In this document: piece after piece, positions 8,932 to 18,000 of the stretch
How positions within the stretch are numbered: position 1 is the first letter of the stretch
How the letters are laid out: every line of letters starts with the position of its first letter
Assembly: GCA_005879535.1 (NCBI GenBank)
Contig: VBKI01000067.1
Span: 19,102 to 83,101 of the forward strand
Direction of reading: 5' to 3'
DNA: 64,000 nucleotides
DNA from: Deltaproteobacteria bacterium
GTDB lineage: Bacteria > Myxococcota > Myxococcia > Myxococcales > 40CM-4-68-19
Notes under the pieces: generated by a model
Database searches by the model: none
The model's input: only the letters and a program-made list of their open reading frames with translations
What the model was told of the DNA's origin: nothing
Position numbers and translations under genes: made by a program

Positions 8932-9969
8932 GTGGACGTCACCGCCGCGCAGGTGAAAACGCGCGCCAGCGAGCTGGGGTTCGACCTCTGCGGGATCGCG
9001 CGTGCCCATCCGCTGCCGCCAGAGCGGCTCGACCACTGGCTCGAGCGCGGCTGGGACGCGGGGCTCGAATACGTGCGCGCCCGGCGCCTGGAGCGCCTCG
9101 ATCCGTCGCGGCTCGTCGCCGGCGCCCGCAGCGTGGTGGTGGTTGCCTCCTCGTACGGGCCTGCGCCGCAGGACCCGGAGCCGGGTGCCGGAGAGCTGAC
9201 CATCGCGCGCTACGCCCGCGGCCGCGACTACCACAACGTCGTCCTCAAGCCGGTGCGCAAGCTGGCCTCATGGCTGCGCGATCATGGCGCGTCCGTCTAC
9301 GCGGAAGTCGACGCCGGCGCCGTGATGGAGAAGGCCTGGGCGCAGGAAGCCGGAATCGGATGGATCGGCAAGAACGGCTGCCTCATCCACGAGCGATTCG
9401 GATCCTGGCTGCTGCTCGGCGCCCTGATCATCGATGCGGAGCTGGAAGCCGACGTTCCGCATCCCGATCGCTGCGGCGACTGCGCGCTGTGCCTGCCTGC
9501 GTGTCCGACCGAGGCCATCCGCGAGCCTCGCTACGTCGATTCCGTGCGCTGCATCGCGTACCACACCATCGAGCACCGCGGCGCGATTCCGGAGGACGTT
9601 GCGCGCCGTGCGGGAAGGCGTCTGTTCGGGTGCGACGCCTGCCAGGACGTCTGCCCGTGGAACCGCCGCGCCGCGCCGGCGACCCTGGTGCAGCTTCGTC
9701 CGCACATCGCGTCGCTCCGCGTCGACGACGTGCTCTCGCTGACGCACGCACAAGCCCGGCAGAGGTTCGAAGGAACTCCTCTCTTGCGCGCGGGCCGCGA
9801 TGGCCTGGTCCGGACGGCATTGGCCGTCGCGGAGGTATCAGCGGCGCGCGCGCAGGCATTTGCCACGGATGCCGCGCCGGGCGTGCGCGCGCAGGCAGCT
9901 CAGCTTCAGCGTCCCGCCAGGGTGAGCACGGCGCCGTTCACGGCGCCCGCTTCCGGAGAGACGAGATAG
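8932..9969 (+). CDS. queG: Epoxyqueuosine reductase QueG
   Basis: Catalyses the last step of queuosine synthesis, reducing epoxyqueuosine in tRNA with cobalamin and two [4Fe-4S] clusters. The 345-residue protein has the proposed catalytic Asp in EVDAGAVMEKAWA (D127), the GWIGKNGCLIH motif, and two ferredoxin-like cysteine sets: C181-x2-C184-x2-C187-x3-C191 (CGDCALCLPACP) and C234-x2-C237-x3-C241 (CDACQDVCP), with C207 as a further ligand. The start is GTG, 3 bases after the methyltransferase stop. The last 64 bases overlap the convergent SDR gene; the final 20 residues look non-conserved. Its cobalamin need fits the adenosyltransferase gene nearby. Confidence 0.95.
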   Translation: MDVTAAQVKTRASELGFDLCGIARAHPLPPERLDHWLERGWDAGLEYVRARRLERLDPSRLVAGARSVVVVASSYGPAPQDPEPGAGELTIARYARGRDYHNVVLKPVRKLASWLRDHGASVYAEVDAGAVMEKAWAQEAGIGWIGKNGCLIHERFGSWLLLGALIIDAELEADVPHPDRCGDCALCLPACPTEAIREPRYVDSVRCIAYHTIEHRGAIPEDVARRAGRRLFGCDACQDVCPWNRRAAPATLVQLRPHIASLRVDDVLSLTHAQARQRFEGTPLLRAGRDGLVRTALAVAEVSAARAQAFATDAAPGVRAQAAQLQRPARVSTAPFTAPASGETR

Positions 9970-10529
9970 AAGATCGCTTCGGCGACGTCCTCCAGCGGCA
10001 CCTGCCCGGCGAGGTTGCCATTCGCCGCTGTGCGCAAGGTGCCGGGGGCGACGCAGTTCGCGCGCACGCCAGAACCCTCGTCCGCGATGCTCCTGGTGAG
10101 CGCGATGACCGCCGCCTTCGACGCGTTGTACGCGGCCGCGCCGGCCATGCCCTGGAAGGTTGCCGCGGTGAGCGCCGCGACGTTGACGATGCGGCCCTCG
10201 CCGCGCATCCGGCGCAGCGCCGCGCGGCAGCAGAGGAACGCCGAGCGCAGATTGATCTCCAGCATCCTCTCGAGAACGTCCACCGAGGTCTGCGCCACCG
10301 TGGCGCCGGCCCAGCCGCCCGCGCAATGGACCGACGCCCAGAGCGGGCCATGGCCCTCGACCGCGTTGTCGTAGGCGCTCTCGACCTGCGCCTCGTCGGC
10401 GAGGTCCGCCTCCTTCCGCGTGAGCGCGACGACGGCGGCTCGCGCGCGCTGCAGCCGGGCGACGACCGCGGCGCCGAGATTTCCCGATGCTCCGGTGACG
10501 ACCACACACCGTCTCTCGATGGTTGACAT
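9906..10529 (-). CDS. Short-chain dehydrogenase/reductase (SDR)
   Basis: A 207-residue Rossmann-fold NAD(P)-dependent oxidoreductase. The nucleotide-binding motif is TGASGNLG (residues 13-20); VHCAGG corresponds to the NNAG motif, and YNASK holds the catalytic Tyr and Lys. The residue 13 positions before the Tyr, normally Ser, is Thr here. At 207 residues it is shorter than the usual 240-260, missing mainly the substrate-binding loop. It ends in GAVNGAVLTLAGR, a typical SDR terminus, so its 3' end is probably genuine even though it overlaps queG by 64 bases on the opposite strand. Substrate unknown. Confidence 0.86.
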   Translation of the reverse strand: MSTIERRCVVVTGASGNLGAAVVARLQRARAAVVALTRKEADLADEAQVESAYDNAVEGHGPLWASVHCAGGWAGATVAQTSVDVLERMLEINLRSAFLCCRAALRRMRGEGRIVNVAALTAATFQGMAGAAAYNASKAAVIALTRSIADEGSGVRANCVAPGTLRTAANGNLAGQVPLEDVAEAIFYLVSPEAGAVNGAVLTLAGR

Positions 10530-10561
10530 GGCAGCGCAATCTACGCAGAACGGTTCCGCCG

Positions 10562-11515
10562 ATGCACGCCCGCGCCCGCCCGTCCGCCGTGCTGCTCTAC
10601 GGCGCGTTGGTGGCGCACACGCTGGTTTCGGCGGGGACCTATCTGTTCGCCAAGCGCGCGCTGATGGAGATCCCAGCGCTCCCGCTCGGGCTGCTCCGCT
10701 TCGCAGGGGCCGCGTTGCTGCTCCTGATCCTGCTCCGCCGGGCGCGGCCGGCGGGCGAGCGGTTTCCCCCGCGACGCGAGTGGAAGAAACTGCTCTTCCT
10801 TGCCGCTGTCGCGGTGCCCGTCAACCAGATCCTCTTCCTCTATGGGCTGCAGCTCTCCAGCGCGGCGCACGCCGCGCTCCTGTATACGCTGACACCGCTC
10901 TTCGTCCTGCTGCTCGCGCAGGCACTGCTCGGCGAATTTCCCGGCTGGCGGGCCGCACTGGGAACCGCGCTGGCGCTGGGTGGAACGATCTACGTCCTGC
11001 TCCAGCGAGGAGCGGGCACATCCCGCGAACCGCTGGGCGGGGATCTGCTCCTGCTCATCGCCGTCGTCGCCTGGGCGGTCTACACGGCCGAAGGACGCGA
11101 GGTGGTGGGAAGGCTGGGCGCATTTCCCACCATCGCCTGGACGGTCATCGCCGGAACGGTTCTCTATCTCCCGCTCGGATTGGGCGCGCTCTTGAGCCCG
11201 TCCTACCGGGCGGACATCGCGCACGCCTCGCGGGAGGCGTGGTGGGGCATCGCCTATCTGATCGTGATGACGAGCGTCGTCGCGTACCTGCTCTGGTACT
11301 GGGCGCTCGCCCATCTCGCCGCGGCCCGTGTCGCCATCTTCACCAACCTGCAGCCGCTGGCTACGGCGTTGCTGGCACAGGTCCTTTTCGGCGAGCGCGT
11401 GACCGCGGGATTCTACGTCGCGGCGGCGGTGGTGATGGGCGGCGTGCTGCTGGCGCAATGGCGTGCGACGGACGCGGCGGAAGAGGCACTGCTGGAATCG
11501 CCGGCGAAGAGCTGA
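10562..11515 (+). CDS. EamA/DMT-family transporter
   Basis: A 317-residue inner-membrane permease with about ten predicted membrane segments arranged as two EamA repeats. The first repeat runs roughly over residues 10-140 (SAGTYLFAKRAL, then FLYGLQLSSAAHAALLYTLTPLF), the second over 150-300 (AVVAWAVYTAEGREV, WYWALAHLAAARVAIFTNLQP). Members export amino acids, nucleosides or drugs, and the substrate cannot be told here. I took ATG 10562; an in-frame ATG at 10523 would overlap the divergent SDR gene and add a leader without conserved features. The gene ends 3 bases from the convergent rsmB. Confidence 0.88.
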   Translation: MHARARPSAVLLYGALVAHTLVSAGTYLFAKRALMEIPALPLGLLRFAGAALLLLILLRRARPAGERFPPRREWKKLLFLAAVAVPVNQILFLYGLQLSSAAHAALLYTLTPLFVLLLAQALLGEFPGWRAALGTALALGGTIYVLLQRGAGTSREPLGGDLLLLIAVVAWAVYTAEGREVVGRLGAFPTIAWTVIAGTVLYLPLGLGALLSPSYRADIAHASREAWWGIAYLIVMTSVVAYLLWYWALAHLAAARVAIFTNLQPLATALLAQVLFGERVTAGFYVAAAVVMGGVLLAQWRATDAAEEALLESPAKS

Positions 11516-11518
11516 CGC

Positions 11519-12562
11519 TTACCGCGAGCGGCGCATCGCCGCGATGTAGAACCCGTCGCTGCCGTGACGGTGCGGCAGCAGCTGCACTTCCGCGCCGGCG
11601 CCGAGACCTGTCGCCTCTGGCAAGACCTGGGTCGGCTCGAATTCCGGATGTGCAGAGAGGAATGACGCGCGCACCTCCTCGTTCTCGCCCCGGTTGATCG
11701 AGCAGGTGGCGTACACCAGCCGGCCCTTGTTGTGCATCTCGGAAGCGAGGGCGAGCGCCTTCCCGCCGGCGCCTGCGCAGGCGTCGACCACCACCTGGCC
11801 GGGCCGGGCCTCGCAGGCAAGCGCGACCAACTGGCTCCCTTCGTCCTGCACCTCGAAGAGGCCCGCCTTGAACGCGCGCAGCGCGAAGACGTTGGTGCGT
11901 CCCGTGAACGTGACGCCCCAAGGCGAGAACCGGGTCGGCTCGACCCGCGATCCTTCGGTGCGGAGGATCGCGAGCAGCTCATCGCGTGAGCTCTTCAGGA
12001 GATTCGCGCGCACCGTCAGCGGAGCGCGCTGGTTCAGCGCTGCGGCGAGCGCGCGAGTCTCCGCGGCGCCGAGCTGCTCGCTCCACAATTTCGCCAGCCA
12101 CCGCGGGAGCGAAGTCTCGGCCGCAAGCGCGTCGAGAGGATCTTCGGGAACGCCGAGCGGCTCCGGTCCAGCCACGAGCTCGAGCGCCCACTGCCACGGC
12201 CCGACCTCCGGGCCCGCGAGACCTGCGGCGCTGGCGGCCGATTGCCGCTCGCCCGCGATCAGGTATGCCGCGTAGCGGAGCAGGTGCTGCGTCGGAGTCG
12301 CCAGCTTTTCCAGCGCCAGCTTGCGGGTGCCGAGCGCGCGCTGCAGAAGGTGGTCGACGCGCCCCTGCAGTCGCAGCAGCCCGTACACCGCATCGGAGAC
12401 GGCGCGCCGCTCCACGCTGCGAAGCTGCTTCTCGCGCCGGAGCACGCGCTGCAGCGCCTGGTCCGCGCGCGCTCCCTCCCGGCGGACTTGCTCGTAGATC
12501 TCCAGTACGGCCATGCGGACCAGCTGCGTTCTCACGGCGCCGCTTCTCGGACGCTGACGCAC
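11519..12562 (-). CDS. rsmB: RsmB-type 16S rRNA m5C methyltransferase with internal deletion (motif IV missing)
   Basis: RsmB methylates C967 of 16S rRNA. The 347-residue product has the N-terminal NusB-like RNA-binding domain (about 10-140, RTQLVRMAVLEIYE), the linker with AALNQRAPLTVRANLLK, and SAM motif I (VVDACAGAGGKALALASEM). Directly after MHNKG the sequence jumps to RLVYATCSINRGENEE, which is motif VI. The roughly 80-90 residues that normally lie between, including motif IV with its DAPCSG cysteine, are absent, which also explains the length against about 430 in the family. The motif VI cysteine (TCS) is kept. The frame is intact, so a protein could be made, but activity is doubtful. 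Confidence 0.82.
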   Translation of the reverse strand: MRQRPRSGAVRTQLVRMAVLEIYEQVRREGARADQALQRVLRREKQLRSVERRAVSDAVYGLLRLQGRVDHLLQRALGTRKLALEKLATPTQHLLRYAAYLIAGERQSAASAAGLAGPEVGPWQWALELVAGPEPLGVPEDPLDALAAETSLPRWLAKLWSEQLGAAETRALAAALNQRAPLTVRANLLKSSRDELLAILRTEGSRVEPTRFSPWGVTFTGRTNVFALRAFKAGLFEVQDEGSQLVALACEARPGQVVVDACAGAGGKALALASEMHNKGRLVYATCSINRGENEEVRASFLSAHPEFEPTQVLPEATGLGAGAEVQLLPHRHGSDGFYIAAMRRSR

Positions 12563-12578
12563 ATGGTGTCAACCGTGA

Positions 12579-12613
12579 ATTCCGCCCCTGGTCGGAGCGA
12601 CCTCCGACGGAAT
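12579..12613. promoter_or_regulatory. Extended dyad upstream of the RND efflux operon
   Basis: Two nested inverted repeats: an inner perfect 7-base pair GTCGGAG (12591-12597) / CTCCGAC (12602-12608) around CGAC, and outer arms ATTCCG (12579-12584) / CGGAAT (12608-12613). It lies in the divergent gap between rsmB and the efflux operon, where a metal-responsive repressor could bind; as RNA it would form a hairpin before the first efflux gene. No regulator gene is adjacent. Function is inferred from position and symmetry only. Confidence 0.4.
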
Positions 12614-12647
12614 CGTGCCGGGAGCGTCGCCGTTACTAAATGACTGC

Positions 12648-13895
12648 GTGCACCTCCTCGCAGCTCTCGCCGTGGCCGCGCTACCCACGGTGCTCACCAT
12701 CGACGACGCGGTGCGGATCTTTCGCGAGCGCGGCTTCGACCTGCTCATCGCCGACGCGCAGATCGCCGCCGCCGAAGGCGACGCGACCGTCGCCGCCGCG
12801 ATCGCCAATCCACAACTCGGCGCCACGGTGGGAAGGTCGTTCGACTACGACGCCCGCGCCTGTCCCGGTTGTTCGGCGACGGCGTGGTCGGTGGCGCTCA
12901 CCGATCCGTCGGCGCTTTCCGATCTGATCACGGGCAAGCGCGGGTTGCGCACCGACGTTGCCCGGTCCGCTGTGACTGCGGCACGGCGTTCACGCGACGA
13001 CGCGCTCCGCACCCTGTCGCTGCAGGTGCGCCAGGCCTTCCTCGATGCGGTGCTGCAGCAGGCGCAGCTCGGCCTCGCCCGCGAGCTTGCGGAGTCGACC
13101 GAGCGCACCCGTGCTCTCGACCAGCGCCGCCTGGAATCCGGCGCCGTCTCCGAGGCGGAGCTGGCGCGGGCGGAGGTGGCGGCGCTGCAGGCCCAGCAAG
13201 GCGTGGACCTGGGCGAACAGGCCCTGATCGCAGCGCGGCTCCAGCTCGCGTTCCTTCTCGGCGTGCGCGAGGCCGCGCCCGACTTCGCCGTCGATTCGAC
13301 GCTTTTCGAACGCGCCTTGCCGGAGACCGACCTGTCCGTGGAGGCGCTCTCGGCTGAGGCGCTCGAGGAGCGGCCCGACCTGCTCGGCGATTCCGCGCAG
13401 GAAGCCCGGGCCGAGGCGGCCCTCGCGCTCGCGCGCCGGCAGCGCATCCCTGACGTGGCGCTCTCCGCCCAGTACGCCCAGGAGGGCTCGGGCCAGAACG
13501 CGCTGCAGCCACCGACGCTGACGTTCGGCGTGCAGCTTCCGCTGCCGATCTTCTACCGGCAGCGCGGCGAAATCGCGCGCGCCGAGGCGGACCTGCGTGC
13601 CCAGCGCGTCGCCCGGGAGAAGCTGCGGGCGCAGGTGCTCTCCGACGTGCGGCAGGCGACCGCCGCCGTCGACGCGAATCGCCGGCTCGTGCAGCGGTTA
13701 CGGACGCGAATGCTCGGCCGGGCCAGGCGGGTCCGTGACCTCGTGCAGGTCCAGTACGAGAAGGGCGCGGCGTCGCTCCTCGAGCTGCTCGACGCCCAGC
13801 GGACCTGGGCACTGACGTATGCCGAATACCTCAAGGACGTCCACGACTTCTGGCTGTCGCTGTTCCGGCTGGACGCCGTGGTGGGACGCCGATGA
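12648..13895 (+). CDS. Outer-membrane efflux protein, TolC/CzcC family
   Basis: About 415 residues forming the outer-membrane channel of a tripartite efflux pump. A hydrophobic export signal (HLLAALAVAALP) is followed by LTIDDAVRIFRERG, the usual start of the OEP repeat. Two repeats with long coiled-coil helices rich in Ala/Glu/Arg/Leu follow (about 60-200 and 230-400), with LESGAVSEAELARAEV and YEKGAASLLELLDAQRTW as the typical helix ends. Starts at GTG 12615 and GTG 12648 are both in frame; I chose the latter because the earlier one sits on the dyad and the signal begins here. Its stop overlaps the next gene in an ATGA junction, making a three-gene efflux operon. Confidence 0.88.
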   Translation: MHLLAALAVAALPTVLTIDDAVRIFRERGFDLLIADAQIAAAEGDATVAAAIANPQLGATVGRSFDYDARACPGCSATAWSVALTDPSALSDLITGKRGLRTDVARSAVTAARRSRDDALRTLSLQVRQAFLDAVLQQAQLGLARELAESTERTRALDQRRLESGAVSEAELARAEVAALQAQQGVDLGEQALIAARLQLAFLLGVREAAPDFAVDSTLFERALPETDLSVEALSAEALEERPDLLGDSAQEARAEAALALARRQRIPDVALSAQYAQEGSGQNALQPPTLTFGVQLPLPIFYRQRGEIARAEADLRAQRVAREKLRAQVLSDVRQATAAVDANRRLVQRLRTRMLGRARRVRDLVQVQYEKGAASLLELLDAQRTWALTYAEYLKDVHDFWLSLFRLDAVVGRR

Positions 13896-15004
13896 AGCGC
13901 GCGCTCCCCCTCCTGCTCCTGCTCTGCTGCGCCCGGCGCGAGGAGCACGAGACCCCGCGGCCCGCCGCCGGAGAAGTGTGGCTCTCGCGCGAGCAGCTCG
14001 ACTCGGAGCAGATGCGGATTGGCGTGGTGGGCGAGCAGCCGGTGGCGACGACGCTGGAGGCTCCCGGCCGCATCGCCTTCGACGACCTGCGCGTCGCGCA
14101 CGTGTTCGCGCCGGTGTCCGGACGGATCGTGAAGATCGATGCCGCGGCGGGACAGCACGTGCGCAAGGGCGACGCGCTGCTGGAGATCGAATCGCCGGAC
14201 GTCGGCGCTGCATTCGCCGACGTGGGCAAGGCCGAAGCAGATCTCGCCGCGAGCGAGCGCGAGCTGAAGCGGCAGCAGGAGCTCGTCGAAGCCCACGCCG
14301 CCGCGCAGCGCGAGCTGGATCAGGCCCGGAACGCCTACGAGCGGGCACGGGCCGAGCTGGCCCGGGCACGGCGGCGGGCGGAGCTGTTCCGGGTGCGCGG
14401 CATCGATCGCGTCACGCAACGCTTCTCGCTCCGCTCGCCCATCGACGGCGAGGTGATCGCGCGCACGGCCAACCCCGGCACCGATGTCCAGGGCCAGCTC
14501 TCCGGAGGGACCGCGCCCGAGCTGTTCACGGTCGGTTCGCTCGAGACTATCTGGGTCTACGCCGACGTCTACGAGGCTGACCTTGCGCGCGTGAAGCCCG
14601 GCGCTGTCGTGCAGGTGAAAGTGATCGCGTATCCCGACCGCAGCTTTCCCGGACGCATCGAATGGATGTCGTCGGTGCTCGATCCCGTCACCCGGACGGC
14701 GCGCCTGCGCTGCCCGCTGGCAAATCCCGATCGCGCGCTCCTCCCCGAAATGTACGCGACCGTCTCCATCGCCACGCCGCCTCGCAAGGCTCTGGTGGTG
14801 CCGCGCAGCGCCGTCCTGCACGTCGGCGACGAGAGGATCGTTTTCGTCCAGAGCGGCACCACCGAGAATGGGCTGCTCCGGTTCCAGCGCCGCCGGGTGG
14901 TCCTCGAAGAGAGCGAAGGCGATCCGGTCCCGGTCAGCTCGGGGCTGCAGGTGGGCGACGCGGTGGTCGTCTCGGGCGCGCTGCTCCTGAGCGGGATGCT
15001 CTGA
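13892..15004 (+). CDS. RND efflux periplasmic adaptor, CzcB/HlyD family
   Basis: A 370-residue membrane-fusion protein joining the inner-membrane pump to the outer-membrane channel. The start (MKRALPLLLLLCCA, C12 or C13) looks like a lipoprotein signal. The barrel-sandwich domain has VFAPVSGRIVKIDAAAGQHVRKGD and its C-terminal half FSLRSPIDGEVIAR; an alpha-hairpin of about 70 residues (200s region, rich in Glu/Arg/Ala) lies between. The beta-barrel and membrane-proximal domains follow (ARTRLRCPLANPD-like stretch near 265, PRSAVLHVGDERIVFV). No metal-binding His-rich extension is present, unlike some CzcB proteins. It overlaps both neighbours by 1-4 bases. Confidence 0.92.
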   Translation: MKRALPLLLLLCCARREEHETPRPAAGEVWLSREQLDSEQMRIGVVGEQPVATTLEAPGRIAFDDLRVAHVFAPVSGRIVKIDAAAGQHVRKGDALLEIESPDVGAAFADVGKAEADLAASERELKRQQELVEAHAAAQRELDQARNAYERARAELARARRRAELFRVRGIDRVTQRFSLRSPIDGEVIARTANPGTDVQGQLSGGTAPELFTVGSLETIWVYADVYEADLARVKPGAVVQVKVIAYPDRSFPGRIEWMSSVLDPVTRTARLRCPLANPDRALLPEMYATVSIATPPRKALVVPRSAVLHVGDERIVFVQSGTTENGLLRFQRRRVVLEESEGDPVPVSSGLQVGDAVVVSGALLLSGML

Positions 15005-18000
15005 TGCGCTGGCTGGTGGAGAAGGCGCTGGCGGCGCCGTTCATGGTCGTCGCCTGCGCCGCCGGCCTGCTAGGCGTCGGGATCTGGTCTTACACGCGGA
15101 TGGACATTGAAGCCTATCCGAACCCGGTGGCCCCGATGATCGAGGTGATCACGCAACCGGCCGGATGGAGTGCGGAGGAGGTGGAGCGCTACGTGACCAT
15201 CCCGCTGGAGAACGGCCTCGCCGGGATGATCGACCTCGAGCACATCCGATCCCAGTCGCTTTTCGGGCTCTCGGACGTGAAGTGCTACTTCGATTGGACG
15301 CCGGACTACCAGGTGGCCCAGCAGCGGGTCATCAACCGCCTCCAATTCATCCAGCTACCGCCCGGCATCCAGCCGCAGCTCTCCCCCTGGAGCGCGATCG
15401 GCGAAATCTACCGGTACACGCTGAAGGGACGAGGTTACTCGCTGGCGGAGCTGAAGACCGCGCAGGACTTCATCCTCGAACGGCAGTTCCGCCAGGTGCC
15501 CGGCGTGGTCGACGTGGTCGGGTTCGGTGGCGAGACAAAGGAATTCCACGTCGACGTCGATCCGTACCGGCTCAGGGGTCACGCGCTCACCCTCGGCCAG
15601 CTCACGCAGGCGCTTGCCAACGCCAACCAGAACGTGGGCGGGCAGCGGCTCTCCCTGGGAGAGCAGTCCTTCAACGTGCGCGGCCTTGGCCTCATCCGCT
15701 CGCTCGACGACATCGGGCAAATCGTGCTCGCGCAGCCGAAAGCCGGCACCCCGGTGCGCGTCCGCGACATCGCGCAAGTCCGCGTAGGCGCCGCGCCGCG
15801 GCTCGGCATCGTCGGCAAGGATCTCGAGTCCGACGTGGTGCAGGGGATCGTCCTGATGCGCTACGGCGGATCGTCCCTGGAGACCCTGAAGGGCGTGCAC
15901 GAACGCGTGGATCTCGTTCGCAAGAACCACGTGCTTCCCGTCGGGATGGAAATCGAGCCGTACTACGACCGCGCGAAGCTGGTGAAGCTGACCACCGGCA
16001 CCGTGCTCGAGAATCTCCTCGTCGGCATGGTCCTCGTCACCGTGGTCCTCTGGGTGTTCCTCGGACAGGCGCGCGCGGCCGCCGTCGCCGCCGTCAACAT
16101 CCCCCTCGCGCTGATGGCGGCCTTCTGCGGGATGGTATTCACCGGCACGCCAGCGAACCTCATCTCGCTCGGCGCGGTCGACTTCGGCATCATCATCGAG
16201 CCTACCGTGGTGATGGTGGAGAACGTCTATCGCCACCTCGGGGCGCGGGGACGGGGAACCGTGCGGCAGCGGATCGCCGAGGCGGCGGGCGAGATCGGCG
16301 GCCCGATGATCTTCTCCACGCTGATCATCACGCTCGCCTTCGTCCCGCTCTTCACCCTCACCGGTGTCGCCGGCGTGATCTTCTCGCCGATGGCACACAC
16401 GTACGCGTTCGCCATCGGCGGCGCGGTCGTGCTCTCGGTCGCGCTGACGCCGGTCCTCGCCGCCTGGGCGCTGCGCGTAGACACGAGGAGCGAGCATCGC
16501 GAAGGCCACGAGGAGCCGCACGGTCACGACAACCGCTTCCTTCGCTGGGTGGACCGCGTCTACCGGCCGCTCTTCGAGCTCGCACTGAAACGGCGCCGGC
16601 TGGCGATCGCTCTCGCGCTCGCGCCGGTCCTCGCCGCAGCGGCCCTGCTCGCCGCCACCGGTACCGAGTTCATGCCCAAGCTCGAAGAGGGCAACTTCTG
16701 GATCCGCGCGACCCTTCCCACCAGCATCTCGCTGGACACCAGCGAGAAGCACGTCGGCCGCATGCGCCGCATCCTGCTCGGCTGCGAGGACGAAGGCTGC
16801 AGCCGCCGCCGGAACCCGGAGATTCGAACCGTCGTGTCTCAGCTCGGCCGCCCCGACGACGGTACCGACCCGTCCGGCTTCTACAACATCGAGATGTTCG
16901 CGCCGCTGATCCCCCAGCAGGAATGGCGACGCGGCATCACCAAGGGGAAGCTGACGCAGCAACTCTCGCGCGAGCTGCGCGAGGCCTTCCCCGGCGTCGA
17001 CTTCAACTTCTCGCAGGCCATCGCCGACAACGTGGAGGAGGCGATGAGCGGCGTGAAGGGTGAAAACACCGTCAAGGTGATCGGCCCGGATCTGAAGGTG
17101 AACGAGCAGAGGGCGGCGGAGATCGTCTCCATCCTCCAGCAAGTGCGCGGCGTGGAGGACCTCGGCATGTTCCGCTCGCTCGGACAGCCCGACGTCAAGA
17201 TCGCTCCCGATCGGGAGCGGTGCGGGCGATATGGCCTGAACGTTGGCGACGTCGCCGCGGTGGTCCAGGCCGCCATCGGAGGCCAGGCCGTGACCCAGGT
17301 CTACGAAGGCGAAAAGAAGTTCGACCTGGTGGTCCGCTGGGCAGAGCCATATCGCAAGGATCTCCGGGCCATCCGGCAAATCCTGGTCTCCGCACCTGAC
17401 GGAGCGCAGATCCCGCTCGGCCAGCTCGCGAAGATCAGCGAAGAAGACGGCCCCTCGGTGATCTACCGCGAGGACAACCGTCGCTACGCGCCGGTGAAGT
17501 TCTCCGTCCGCGGGCGCGATCTGGGATCGACCATCGCCGAAGCGCGGGAGCGCGTGGAGTCCGGGGTCAAGCTGCCGTACGACACGTATCTGGAGTGGGC
17601 GGGCGAGGCGGACCAGATGCGCGAGGCCGCAGCGCGCCTGAAGATCATCATTCCCCTGACGCTTCTCCTCATCGCCTTCCTCGTCTACTCGGCGGTGGGC
17701 GGAGTGCTCGACATGCTGATCGTGCTGCTTTCGATCCCGGTCGCCTGCAGCGGCGGAGTGATCGCGCTGTTCCTCACCGGCACGCACCTTTCGGTCTCGG
17801 CCGCAATGGGATTCATCTCCATCTTCGGCATCGCGGTGCAGGACGCGATCATCGTCGTGACCTACGCGAAGAAGATGTGGAACGAAGGACATCCGCTCGA
17901 GGAGGGCGCGCGGCTCGCCGCGGAGCGCGGCCTCCGCCCGGCGCTGATGACGGCGTCGGTGGCGCTGACCGGTCTCTTGCCCGCCGCGCTGTCCCGCGGC

